Below, in pieces: positions 8,583 to 16,752 of a stretch of 64,000 nucleotides of DNA. The DNA is from Virgibacillus sp. MSJ-26 (GTDB taxonomy: Bacteria; Bacillota; Bacilli; Bacillales; Amphibacillaceae). The DNA lies in NCBI RefSeq assembly GCF_018918075.1, contig NZ_JAHLPW010000008.1, positions 103,741 to 167,740 on the forward strand, read 5' to 3'. Numbering within the stretch: the first letter of the stretch is position 1; every line of letters starts with the position of its first letter. The notes beneath the pieces were generated by a model, which was given only the letters and a program-made list of their open reading frames with translations, made no database searches and was not told where the DNA came from. Position numbers and translations under genes: made by a program.

Positions 8583-9947
8583 TTGAAAACAAAACTATCA
8601 TTTTCATCTCATGTTGCCATAGGAGTCATGTTGTTTGCACTGTTTTTTGGGGCCGGGAACCTTATTTTTCCGGCAGAATTAGGACAAGAGTCTGGTACAA
8701 ATCTTCTACCAGCGATTATTGGCTTTTTAATTACAGGAACTGGTTTACCGCTGCTCGGAGTGCTGGCCATTGCTTATTCAGGTAGTGAAAATTTGCAAGA
8801 TCTTGCCAGTCGAGTCAATCCTGTTTATGCAATATTTTTTACATCATTACTATATTTAACAATTGGGCCGTTCTTTGCAGCACCAAGAACAGCAACCGTC
8901 GCATACGAAGTAGGATTTCAGTCTTTTATTGGGGAAGGGAACCAACAAATTGGATTGTTCATTTTTAGTTTAATCTTTTTTGCTATTACACTTTTAATTT
9001 CCCTAAAACCTGCAAAACTAGTTGATAATGTAGGGAAAATATTAGCGCCGGGGATTGTAATTTTGCTCGCTATTTTGCTCGCGATGGTGGTAGTTAAGCC
9101 AATGGGATCTATTGAAGCACCACTTGAAGCATATGCGAGCGGTTCGTTTGTAACAGGTTTCCTTGAAGGATATAACACGATGGATGCCCTTGCCTCTCTC
9201 GTATTTGCGATGATTGTGATTCAAGCCATTCGTTCCATGGGGGTAACGTCCAAACAAGAAATATTACGCTCAACAGCAAAGTCGGGAACGGTCGCCGTTA
9301 TATTACTTTCAGTCATCTATGTAGGAATTGCGTATTTAGGGGCGACAAGTACGCAAGTGTTTGGTATTTTTGAAAATGGAGGTCCCGTACTGAGCAGTGC
9401 TTCTTCCTATTATTTCGGGGCATTTGGAACAGTGCTACTCGCGATTGTCATTACACTCGCTTGCCTAACAACGGCAATCGGTCTTGTCACTGGATGTGCA
9501 GAATATTTCCAAACGTTACTACCGAAAGTCAGTTATGAAAAGTTTGTCGTGTTTTTTGCAACACTTACATTTGTTATTGCCAACTTCGGTTTAACAAACA
9601 TTATTAAGTATGCAGAACCAGTATTAATGTTCCTATATCCATTGGCGATTGTGCTTATGTTGCTAACGTTTTTATCACCACTCTTTCACCATGCACGATC
9701 CGTTTATATTTCGACAACGATTGTCACATTTATGATTAGTATCGTTGATGGATTTAAAACGTTAAGCCAAACGTTAGAGATAGACTATTTTGGTTGGTTG
9801 AAACCCATTCTTGCATATTATGACTCCGCTTTGCCGTTGTATAACGAAGGACTTGGCTGGTTGTTACCAGCGTTGATAGTAATTGCAATTTCAGGTACGA
9901 TTGCACGGGTTTATAAACCTGTTACAGCGCATGCTTGGGGGAAATAG
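8583..9947 (+). CDS. brnQ: BrnQ branched-chain amino acid transporter
   Basis: A membrane permease of the LIVCS family, importing leucine, isoleucine and valine with sodium or protons. The N-terminus carries the family signature ALFFGAGNLIFPAELG; about twelve hydrophobic segments follow over roughly 454 residues, the normal length. The start is not certain: ATG at 8577 lies only three bases after AAAGG, whereas TTG at 8583 is nine bases away and gives the typical MKTKLSFSS opening, so TTG is preferred. The gene is alone between divergent and convergent neighbours and ends at a strong hairpin. Confidence 0.93.
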   Translation: MKTKLSFSSHVAIGVMLFALFFGAGNLIFPAELGQESGTNLLPAIIGFLITGTGLPLLGVLAIAYSGSENLQDLASRVNPVYAIFFTSLLYLTIGPFFAAPRTATVAYEVGFQSFIGEGNQQIGLFIFSLIFFAITLLISLKPAKLVDNVGKILAPGIVILLAILLAMVVVKPMGSIEAPLEAYASGSFVTGFLEGYNTMDALASLVFAMIVIQAIRSMGVTSKQEILRSTAKSGTVAVILLSVIYVGIAYLGATSTQVFGIFENGGPVLSSASSYYFGAFGTVLLAIVITLACLTTAIGLVTGCAEYFQTLLPKVSYEKFVVFFATLTFVIANFGLTNIIKYAEPVLMFLYPLAIVLMLLTFLSPLFHHARSVYISTTIVTFMISIVDGFKTLSQTLEIDYFGWLKPILAYYDSALPLYNEGLGWLLPALIVIAISGTIARVYKPVTAHAWGK

Positions 9948-10002
9948 GGCGTATTTCTTTTATGAAATTTAAACTATGACTTGAGATTATTTGGTATTAA
10001 GA

Positions 10003-10040
10003 AAAAAGCCAGTCCTTAACTAAAATAGGACTTGGCTTTT
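10003..10040. terminator. Bidirectional terminator between brnQ and the GlsB-like gene
   Basis: AAAAGCCAGTCCT pairs with AGGACTTGGCTTTT with T runs on both strands, between convergent genes. Confidence 0.85.
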
Positions 10041-10055
10041 TAATAGTATTACTTT

Positions 10056-10307
10056 TTAACCCCTAATTAAATTTAAAACAAGGCTAACAATAGCAATCAA
10101 AATAACCGCTCCAATTAAAGCAGGGAGGATGTAAAAATCAGCCACTTCGGGTCCCCAGCTGCCGAGCAACCTCGAACCGATTGCACTACCGATAATCCCT
10201 GCAATAATATTTCCAATAATGCCTCCGGGTACATCTCGACCAACGATTAAACTCGCAAGCCAACCGATGATACCTCCGATAATTAAACTCCAAATTAATC
10301 CCATCAT
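10056..10307 (-). CDS. GlsB/YeaQ/YmgE family small membrane protein
   Basis: An 83-residue, glycine-rich integral membrane protein of the transglycosylase-associated (YeaQ/YmgE/GlsB) family. Three hydrophobic segments are visible: GLIWSLIIGGIIGWLASLI, the GGIIGNIIAGIIGSAIGSRL segment and a C-terminal helix ending in LVLNLIRG. The family is widespread and linked to general stress. An AGGAAGG site precedes the ATG ATG start. The ends match the usual family length. The gene faces brnQ and shares its terminator. Confidence 0.9.
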   Translation of the reverse strand: MMGLIWSLIIGGIIGWLASLIVGRDVPGGIIGNIIAGIIGSAIGSRLLGSWGPEVADFYILPALIGAVILIAIVSLVLNLIRG

Positions 10308-10405
10308 TTACACCTTCCTATTATATTAAAATTTTTAAGATTTATTTAGCAACTTCGTATACATTTTTCCCATTTGTAAAAAGTATAAACAAATAGTGGG
10401 GAGAC

Positions 10406-10800
10406 CTCACTCGCGCAGGTTCCGTTCTCGGTCGCGCGGTAAGTTCTCCCACTCGCGCAGGTTCCGCTCACGGTCGCGCGAGGTGTGCTCCCACTCGCGC
10501 AGGTTCCGCTCACAGTCGCGCGGGGTGTGTTTCCACTCGCGCAGGTTCCGCTCACGGTCGCGCGGTATGTGCTTCCACTCGCGCAGGTTCCGCTCACGAT
10601 CGCGCGTGGTGTGCTTCCAGTCGCGCAGGTTCCGCTCACGGTCGCGCGGTAAGTGCTTCCGCTCGCGCAGGTTCCGCTCACGGTCGCGCGGTATGTGCTC
10701 CCACTCGCGCAGGTTTCGCTCACGGTCGCGCGGTAAGTGCTCCCACTCGCGCAGGTTCCGCTCACAGTCGCGCGGTATGTGCTCCCGCTCGCGCAGGGTC
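10406..10800. repeat. 42-bp GC-rich tandem repeat (minisatellite), nine full units and a partial
   Basis: Unit starts fall every 42 bases at 10408, 10450, 10492, 10534, 10576, 10618, 10660, 10702, 10744 and 10786 (partial). Each unit contains a TCGCGC ... GCGCGG inverted pair that could fold into a short hairpin. GC content is far above the flanks. Because 42 is a multiple of three, three frames are open across the array and give 14-residue repeats on both strands; these are not counted as genes because none has a ribosome binding site or unique domain. Units vary at a few positions such as the GGTATGTGCTTC segment. Confidence 0.9.
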
Positions 10801-10919
10801 GCCATCCACTTGCATGATAAGCACATCCAGCATTCCGACATATCATTTAACAGCTTTTATGCTGATCTATATGTTACTATTGCCATAGAATACAATCTTT
10901 AAAGATAGGAGATTTTCTA

Positions 10920-11378
10920 ATGCGTGTAAACGAAATTATGACAAAAGATGTTATTACAGTAACAGAAAATGATACGGTCGAAAAATGCGCAAATTTACTT
11001 AACAGAAATGACTTAAGCGGGTTACCTGTTGTAGACGGTGATAATTATGTGAAAGGAATTATCACGGAAGGAGATCTCATCAAGCATAATACGAAAGTAG
11101 AAGTTCCTGCGTTCCTAGAAATTCTCGGAGGAATTATTTATCTAGACGATCCCAACAAGTACTTTGAAAATGTAAGGAAATCAATGGGACACTTTGTGGG
11201 TACCGTTATGACACAAGATGTCATCTCAGTTAGTCCCGATCAGGAAATAGAAGCGACAGCAAAATTAATCGCACGTAAAAAAATAAAAAGACTCCCGGTC
11301 GTCGACGAAGATGGAAAACTTCTAGGGATTGTCTCACGAAAAGATATCATGAATCATTTGTTTGCGAGTGATGATTAA
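10920..11378 (+). CDS. CBS-pair domain protein
   Basis: A 152-residue cytoplasmic protein consisting of two CBS domains and nothing else. The first is RVNEIMTKDVITV to about residue 60 and the second starts at VGTVMTQDVISVSPDQEI. CBS pairs bind adenine nucleotides (AMP, ATP, S-adenosylmethionine) and act as energy or ligand sensors. AGGAG precedes the ATG by about eight bases. It resembles the YkuL/AcuB-like stand-alone proteins of Bacillaceae. The partner is unknown and no enzyme gene is adjacent. Confidence 0.9.
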   Translation: MRVNEIMTKDVITVTENDTVEKCANLLNRNDLSGLPVVDGDNYVKGIITEGDLIKHNTKVEVPAFLEILGGIIYLDDPNKYFENVRKSMGHFVGTVMTQDVISVSPDQEIEATAKLIARKKIKRLPVVDEDGKLLGIVSRKDIMNHLFASDD

Positions 11379-11381
11379 ATA

Positions 11382-11416
11382 AAAATGCAGCTCTCCTTGT
11401 GGGATGAGCGCATTTT
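11382..11416. terminator. Bidirectional terminator
   Basis: AAAATGC-A-GCTC pairs with GAGC-GCATTTT (one bulged A), directly after the CBS gene and facing the DUF1829 pseudogene. Confidence 0.7.
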
Positions 11417-11420
11417 ACAC

Positions 11421-11947
11421 TTACTCTATTAGCGAAAGTGACTTTTTTACATGCTGTTTGTCTGAGAATCTGATTGGTTCGATACCATATTCAAGTAAAG
11501 CTTCAGTATATTCCTCAGACAACTTTTTTTCATTATCATTAATAAGGGCGACCATTTTTAAATTTTCATTGTATTTATTCTTTCTTTGTTCGTGAGTGTC
11601 TTGCCAACTAATTAATGTTCTTTCTACTTGTGGCTGATTGAAATTATTTATTAATCTTACCAGTTTTTTCTCTTTATTCTGCAGGGTCATTAAATAATCA
11701 AAGTGATGTGTTAATTTTGATCTGCCTTGGATTTCAAAATCTGAAAAGGGATCATAAATATCTTCGTTTTTATCAAAGTAAGCTGAAACCTCTTCTCGGA
11801 AAATATTCCTAACGGCACTCGTATTGAATTTCAACATCACTAATAGAAAGTATTGTCTGTAGCATGATGTGCACGGATTTTCCTAAATCATTTTGATTGG
11901 AAGTGATATAAAACTCTTTTGTTGATTCATCTAAATGAATACTAGAA
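11421..11947 (-). pseudogene. DUF1828/DUF1829 protein, 5'-truncated and frameshifted
   Basis: Two overlapping minus-strand frames together read as one protein. The upstream frame (about 11810-11947) gives SSIHLDESTKEFY then HIMLQTILSISDVEIQYEC, matching the end of a DUF1828 domain. The downstream frame (11421-11840) gives VRNIFREEVSAYFD, FEIQGRSKLTHHFDYL, ISWQDTHEQRKN and ALLEYGIEPIRFSDK, a DUF1829 domain. The frames switch near 11815-11830, so a small indel is inferred. The N-terminal half of DUF1828 is missing because the sequence beyond 11947 is the tail of an acetyltransferase gene in the opposite direction. The function of the family is unknown. Recognition of DUF1828/1829 is from memory of the family pattern. 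Confidence 0.6.
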
Positions 11948-12030
11948 CGGTTTAGAGAAAAGGGCATTGAAATACAACAATACATATTATGTTTTATGTT
12001 GAAGAGCATATGGTATTATTTTTGTGATTT
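11948..12030 (+). pseudogene. 3' remnant of a GNAT acetyltransferase gene
   Basis: The stretch closely matches the last about 80 bases of the intact GNAT gene at 17331-17831: it reads GLEKRALKYNNTYY, then after a small insertion the shared GAAGAGCATATGGTATTATT end and stop. It joins directly to the truncated DUF1828 gene, marking a deletion or recombination junction near 11947. Confidence 0.75.
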
Positions 12031-12042
12031 TTTTCAACCCAG

Positions 12043-12222
12043 CTGTCTTCCCAGGAAGGATAGCAGCGCACCCTCTCTGAAATCATATTTAGTACACTTT
12101 CCAGGTAGGATTACGAATTTAGCCCCTCTGGATTAATGTACAATCTAATTTCTAGGTAGGCTATTGAGCGTAGCCTCCCATGAATTATACTCAGGTCACT
12201 TTCCAGGTAGGATATAAAACAT
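12043..12222. repeat. Array of CCAGGTAGG hairpin repeats
   Basis: Several about 51-base monomers with CCAGGTAGG-like left arms and CCTCCC(T/A)-like right arms, for example the stretches starting CCCAGGAAGG (12050), TCCAGGTAGG (12109) and TCTAGGTAGG (12151). This is the same family as at 18105-18358 and 2236-2312. Confidence 0.7.
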
Positions 12223-12281
12223 CTGCGAAAGTTAGAATAAAACTTAACTGTCGGGGGAGAACTGTCTTTATCCACATTTTG

Positions 12282-12316
12282 AAAAACGGGTCAGACCAGT
12301 TAGACCGGTCTGACTC
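12282..12316 (-). terminator. Terminator of the metNIQ-amidohydrolase operon
   Basis: GTCAGACC (12290-12297) and GGTCTGAC (12307-12314) form a stem; on the minus strand it is followed by CGTTTTTC. Confidence 0.55.
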
Positions 12317-12362
12317 CAACCGTTAGATATTTTATTTATCTGACCCTTGTTCCCAATGGACT

Positions 12363-13568
12363 TTATTTATTTTGTGCTTCCGCTTCTTTTCTTTGTTTAA
12401 ACTCTTCTTTAATTGCTGCCAATGTCACTGGCTCAGTTACTAACCGTAATGCTGTTAAACCGAGTGCTTTTGCTCCAGTAATTAGGGCTTCATCGCCTTT
12501 TTTGGATATAGCGGCTTCTCTAAATGGAATGGTATGAGGAGTGAGGTCGTCAGCTCCAATCTTAAGATAAGGGTGAATCGTTGGAACCACTTGGCTAATA
12601 TTTCCGGCATCTGTTGATCCCATTCCAGCACCTTCAGTAACGGTTTCTCCTAATTCTTCAATAACTTCTTTAAATACTTGATTATAGGGATCATTTAATA
12701 ACAAATTGTCGACCTCATTTTGGATAGCATACACATTTAATGTTGCGCCTGTAGCCAATGCAGCCCCTTCAGCAATGGATTTTACTCGTTTTGTTACATC
12801 ATTTAACCGTGGTCTAGTTGCTGCCCGAATGTAAAATCTCGCTTTAGCATAATCTGGAACAATATTGGGCGCATCTCCACCATGTGTAATAATTCCATGA
12901 ATCCGAACATCATCAGAAACGTGTTGTCTTAATGCATTGATTCCATTAAAGAGTTGAATAACCGCATCTAAAGCATTGATTCCCTGCTCTGGCGCAGCGG
13001 CGGCATGTGAAGATTTGCCGGTGAATTCAAAATCAAGCGGATCGACAGCCAAAGAAGGTTTTGTTAAACTTGTTTGACCGTTCGGATGTATCATCATCGC
13101 CGCATCAATGCCGTCTGTTAAGCCGTACTTAACAAAACTCCCCTTTGCACTCCCGTTTGGTCCTCCTTCTTCAGCAGGAGTTCCAAAGACAACCACTTCT
13201 CCACCAGTTTCATCAATTACCTTACTAAATGCAATGGCTGCAGCAACACTCATAGTCCCGATTATATTGTGTCCACAAGCATGACCAAGTTCCGGCAAGG
13301 CATCATACTCTGCTAAAAATGCAATCGTCTGACCTGATTTTACCGATTTTTTTCTAGCAACAAAAGCTGTTTTATGGCCAGCAACTTCTTTTTCAACAAT
13401 AAACCCTTCGTCTTCAAGAAGATTTATTAATAATCCTGATGCATAAAATTCCTCGTTTCCAATCTCCGGTTTACCATGAATATCATGACTTGTCTCAATA
13501 TAACGATCTGTATTTTCCTCAATATCGTTGATAATTTTCTCTTTAATATTTGTTTGTATAGTTGTCAT
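12363..13568 (-). CDS. M20 family amidohydrolase
   Basis: A 401-residue metal-dependent amidohydrolase of peptidase family M20D (AbgB, YhaA, N-acyl-amino-acid hydrolase relatives). Visible landmarks: HGKPEIGNEEF near residue 30, AEYDALPELGHACGHN (metal ligands) near residue 90, GTPAEEGG (general base Glu) near 130, a dimerisation domain with SHAAAAPEQGINALDA, and GSTDAGNISQVVPTIHP near 320. Start ATG with GGAGG eight bases upstream. It is the last gene of an operon behind metN, metI and metQ, all downstream of an S-box, so it probably releases methionine or another sulfur amino acid from an N-acylated form imported by the transporter. That role is inferred from context. Confidence 0.88.
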   Translation of the reverse strand: MTTIQTNIKEKIINDIEENTDRYIETSHDIHGKPEIGNEEFYASGLLINLLEDEGFIVEKEVAGHKTAFVARKKSVKSGQTIAFLAEYDALPELGHACGHNIIGTMSVAAAIAFSKVIDETGGEVVVFGTPAEEGGPNGSAKGSFVKYGLTDGIDAAMMIHPNGQTSLTKPSLAVDPLDFEFTGKSSHAAAAPEQGINALDAVIQLFNGINALRQHVSDDVRIHGIITHGGDAPNIVPDYAKARFYIRAATRPRLNDVTKRVKSIAEGAALATGATLNVYAIQNEVDNLLLNDPYNQVFKEVIEELGETVTEGAGMGSTDAGNISQVVPTIHPYLKIGADDLTPHTIPFREAAISKKGDEALITGAKALGLTALRLVTEPVTLAAIKEEFKQRKEAEAQNK

Positions 13569-13591
13569 TTTTAAACCTCCAAATATATTTT

Positions 13592-14416
13592 TTACCAGCC
13601 AATTTCCTCCAAAGGTACAAAAGTAGGGATTAAGGTCCCGCCATATTCATCATCAATAAACTCTGCCGTATCCTCTTCCTGGAAAAGTTCCGCTAATTTT
13701 AATAGAGTTTCATTGTCTTTGTCTTCTTCTCTTACTGCAATAATGTTTAAGTAGTCATAGGCTGTTTCGTCTTCATGAAAAATAGAATCATCCAGTGGAT
13801 TTAAACCAGCATCTCTAGCAAAGCCATTATTAATAATACTTGCATCAACATCTTCCATTGCTCGTGGAGTTTGAGCCGGAGCCATTTCCACAAGGTCGAT
13901 GTTTTTTGGATTATTTATGACCGCTTCTGAAATAGAACCAAGGCCATCATAGTCGTCAACGAGCTCAAGAAGCCCGGCCTCCTGCAGTAAAAGTAATGCT
14001 CGACCTTGATTGGATGCATCATTAGGTATAGCAATAGCGGCCTCATCTGGGAGATCATTTATATCTGTAAAGTCATCTGAATAAATCGCCATTGGTGCCA
14101 AATAGGTTGTCGCAATAGGAACAAGGTCTAAATCATGTTCTTCTATAAATTCATCAAAATAAGCAACCGTTTGAAAGGAGTTGACATCCAATTCACCATC
14201 ACCCAAAGCCGTATTTGGCTGTACATAGTCGTTAAAAGAAATAATCTCGATATCTATACCTTCCTTCGCTGCCTTTTCTGATACAAAATCCCATGTACTT
14301 GTATCGGTTCCGCTAATTCCGAGTTTTACCTTTTCTTCCCCAGTATCACTTGAACAAGCTGCTAAAATTAAAACGAATGTAATAAGTTGAATAAAAAATA
14401 AGAATTTTCTCTTCAT
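13592..14416 (-). CDS. metQ: MetQ methionine-binding lipoprotein
   Basis: The substrate-binding lipoprotein of the methionine ABC importer (NLPA family), 274 residues. The signal peptide ends in the lipobox LAACSS, so it is anchored outside the membrane. Landmarks: VKLGISGTDTSTWDFV, NDYVQPNTALGDGELDVNSF (the ligand region), AIPNDASNQGRAL, and IINNGFARDAGL. The start ATG has GGAGG seven bases upstream. It sits 15 bases after metI and 23 before the amidohydrolase in one operon. The VSEKAAKEGIDIEI stretch and N..ALGDGELD region are typical. Methionine or a related sulfur compound is the expected ligand, supported by the S-box. Confidence 0.93.
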   Translation of the reverse strand: MKRKFLFFIQLITFVLILAACSSDTGEEKVKLGISGTDTSTWDFVSEKAAKEGIDIEIISFNDYVQPNTALGDGELDVNSFQTVAYFDEFIEEHDLDLVPIATTYLAPMAIYSDDFTDINDLPDEAAIAIPNDASNQGRALLLLQEAGLLELVDDYDGLGSISEAVINNPKNIDLVEMAPAQTPRAMEDVDASIINNGFARDAGLNPLDDSIFHEDETAYDYLNIIAVREEDKDNETLLKLAELFQEEDTAEFIDDEYGGTLIPTFVPLEEIGW

Positions 14417-14431
14417 GATTTTCCTCCTAAA

Positions 14432-15082
14432 TTATTTTCTGCGTATTTTTTTAGATAAAAAGTTACCAATTGATTGTAATCCTTGAACCATAATTATTAA
14501 CATAACGACCGTAATCATCATCGTGACTGTATCAAAACGTTGATATCCATATGTAATGGCAAGATCTCCAATACCCCCACCACCAACGGTTCCAGCCATT
14601 GCCGAAGCCCCAATTAGACCAATCGTTGCAATCGTGAAATTAACAACTAAGGAACTAAGAGCTTCTGGTAACAGAAACCTAAAGATAGTTTGAGTCGGTG
14701 TTGCTCCCATAGCGTTTGCTGCTTCAAACACACCTTCATCAATTTCTAAAAGTGAACTTTCCACTAATCTAGCTATATAAGGACCCGCATAAAAGACCAT
14801 TGGTACGATAGCCGCTGAAGTACCAATAGACGTACCAACTATCAAACGAGTAAGCGGGATGATGGCCACTAATAGAATAATAAAGGGAATAGAACGAAAA
14901 ATATTGATAATGAAGTTTAATACTGTGAAAACAGATTTATTTTCAAGTATTTGTCCTTGCCGTGTTACCAATAATGCAATCCCTAATGGTAAACCTAATA
15001 GAATTGAACATATAAACGATATGCTGACCATTTGAAGCGTTTCTATCAGAGCTTGAACAATTTGATCGGAATTAACTAGCAT
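14432..15082 (-). CDS. metI: MetI (MetP) methionine ABC permease
   Basis: The integral membrane subunit of the methionine ABC importer, 216 residues with about five to six membrane helices. The coupling motif region reads EAANAMGATPTQTIFRFLLPEA, the EAA loop that contacts the ATPase. The GGGGIGDLAITYGYQRFD C-terminal stretch is characteristic of MetI. The start ATG at 15082 overlaps the end of metN by 11 bases, with AGGTGA just upstream, consistent with translational coupling. Confidence 0.93.
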   Translation of the reverse strand: MLVNSDQIVQALIETLQMVSISFICSILLGLPLGIALLVTRQGQILENKSVFTVLNFIINIFRSIPFIILLVAIIPLTRLIVGTSIGTSAAIVPMVFYAGPYIARLVESSLLEIDEGVFEAANAMGATPTQTIFRFLLPEALSSLVVNFTIATIGLIGASAMAGTVGGGGIGDLAITYGYQRFDTVTMMITVVMLIIMVQGLQSIGNFLSKKIRRK

Positions 15083-16103
15083 GTGGAATCACCTCATTGA
15101 AATCTATTTCTTTCGTTTCCAGGTACTCCAAAGCACGGTTCACTTCAGCTTCAGACCCTTGTAATTCGACAATTAAATTTCCAAATGGAATCCCTTGGAG
15201 TTCTGTAATATTCCCAAATAGCACATTCACATCGATAGCGAATTTTTTTGCAAGCTGTGACAAGAGTGGCTGACCAGCTGATTGACCAATAAAATTAATC
15301 CGAAATACATTTTGTGACCCGTTATTACTTTCAATCATTTTAATAATAGATTCAGGTATTTGATCATGCATAACGGTATTGACGAAGTTTCGGGCTGTCT
15401 GGGTTTTTGGCCTGGAAAAAACATCAAAAACAGTTCCTTCTTCAATAATTTCTCCAGCTTCCATGACGGCAACCCGGTCACATATTTCACGGATTACTGA
15501 CATTTCATGGGTAATCATTAAAATCGTAATATTATATTCTTTATTAATTTTTCTTAATAGCTCCAAAATCGAACTTGTCGTTTGCGGATCAAGGGCAGAC
15601 GTCGCTTCATCACAAAGTAAAATGGATGGTTTTGTTGCCAGTGCTCTTGCAATACCGACACGTTGCTTTTGACCACCAGAAAGCTGTTCAGGATGAACGT
15701 TTGCTTTATCTGATAAACCAACAAACTCTAGTAACTCATAAACCCGTTGTTTTATTTCATCCTTTGGCATTTTATTAAGAATTAGTGGCATAGCAACATT
15801 GGCGTACACTGTTTTTGAATTTAATAGATTAAAATGTTGAAAAATCATTCCGATATTCTTTTTCACTTCGCGTATTTCTTTAACTGTTAAAGTTGATAAA
15901 TCATGACCATCTACAATCATTTTACCGGCAGTCGAACGCTCCAAATGATTAACACAGCGAATAAGCGTACTTTTACCTGCTCCACTAAACCCAATCACAC
16001 CATATATTTCACCCTTGTTAACCTTTAAATCGATATCGTTTAATGCTTTGATTTGTTCATTACCATTCGTAAACACTTTGCCCACGTTTTGAAAATGAAT
16101 CAT
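15072..16103 (-). CDS. metN: MetN methionine ABC ATPase
   Basis: The ATPase of the methionine ABC importer, 343 residues from the chosen start. Walker A is GFSGAGKST, the Q-loop IFQHFN, the signature LSGGQKQRVGIARAL, Walker B ILLCDEATSALDP and the H-loop MITHEMSV. A C-terminal NIL domain (about residues 260-340) binds methionine and gives feedback inhibition in MetN. The ATG at 16103 is chosen because GAGGGGG lies about ten bases upstream; a longer in-frame opening to 16169 would begin inside the riboswitch terminator. It is the first gene of the S-box operon metN-metI-metQ-amidohydrolase. Confidence 0.94.
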   Translation of the reverse strand: MIHFQNVGKVFTNGNEQIKALNDIDLKVNKGEIYGVIGFSGAGKSTLIRCVNHLERSTAGKMIVDGHDLSTLTVKEIREVKKNIGMIFQHFNLLNSKTVYANVAMPLILNKMPKDEIKQRVYELLEFVGLSDKANVHPEQLSGGQKQRVGIARALATKPSILLCDEATSALDPQTTSSILELLRKINKEYNITILMITHEMSVIREICDRVAVMEAGEIIEEGTVFDVFSRPKTQTARNFVNTVMHDQIPESIIKMIESNNGSQNVFRINFIGQSAGQPLLSQLAKKFAIDVNVLFGNITELQGIPFGNLIVELQGSEAEVNRALEYLETKEIDFNEVIPHAS

Positions 16104-16151
16104 TAAATAACGCCCCCTCATTTCTTTATCGAATACAAACTTTAAAAGAAT

Positions 16152-16185
16152 AAAAAAATCCTTCTTCATAGAGAAGAAGGATTTT
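16152..16185 (-). terminator. S-box expression-platform terminator
   Basis: On the minus strand AAATCCTTCTTC and GAAGAAGGATTT form a perfect stem followed by T's. The upstream CTTTTACAAG ... CTTGTAAAA pairing overlaps its left arm and is the antiterminator candidate. High S-adenosylmethionine should favour this terminator. Confidence 0.9.
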
Positions 16186-16195
16186 ACAAGGATAT

Positions 16196-16320
16196 AGCAC
16201 TTTGACTTGTAAAAGAGCTCTTCTTATCTTCCAAGCACATGCTTGCAGGAATTGGCACGGTACAATTGCCCGTTGCCGAGGTATCATAGGGCCAGCCCCT
16301 CCACCTCTCTGGATAAGAAT
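16196..16320 (-). ncRNA. SAM-I (S-box) riboswitch
   Basis: On the minus strand the aptamer reads CTTATCCAGAGAGGTGGAGG, then GGGCTGGCCCTATGA, CCTCGGCAAC, GTGCCAATTCCTGCA and closes with AGATAAG pairing with CTTATC. These are the conserved S-box blocks. It is the leader of metNIQ-amidohydrolase and turns the operon off when S-adenosylmethionine is plentiful. Confidence 0.96.
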
Positions 16321-16752
16321 GTTTTATCAATAATCATTTAGATTCTTTTTCATTTGTATAAATAAAAATTATCAAACACTTTTTAATTTAATAAATACCT
16401 TACACTTAATATGAATAATTGTCAATAAAAAATATAAAGTCTTTGGTGAATGTTTTTCTTGTTCTCTTTTATATTGTTGATTTTGTTAAAGAAGATAATA
16501 ATTTGAAGTTTGTAAAAAACTTCCGAAGTAAGGATAAAAAACAATATGGCAGTGGGATCTTCATTATTGGTACAATAACGTTGCTGAGTTTCAGTATGAT
16601 AATTCGAAATATATAAATCGTTTTGGAATTGGTTACACAGGTCAATTAATTGTGGTAACTGTGGTGTACAATATTTATAGGCCGAATAAGCTCAATCTGA
16701 AACGAACCTGTGATGATGGTTTAATTACAAATAAATCAGAACGGAGTAATAT
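16321..16752. other. AT-rich intergenic gap
   Basis: About 430 bases between the divergent S-box leader and the P-loop pseudogene. A 65-codon reading frame from a TTG at 16419 has two hydrophobic stretches but no ribosome binding site, and I do not call it. No RNA or repeat is evident. Confidence 0.4.

Noticed and set aside
10406..10800. CRISPR-like array
   Set aside because: The units are contiguous without distinct spacers and no cas genes are present. The same holds for 48691-48970.
10346..10902. Long Arg-rich or Ser/Thr-rich reading frames across the 42-bp repeat
   Set aside because: They only reflect a period divisible by three; several frames on both strands are open, with no ribosome binding site or unique domain.
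16419..16616. 65-codon hydrophobic reading frame
   Set aside because: TTG start without a ribosome binding site in an AT-rich gap; no family recognised.
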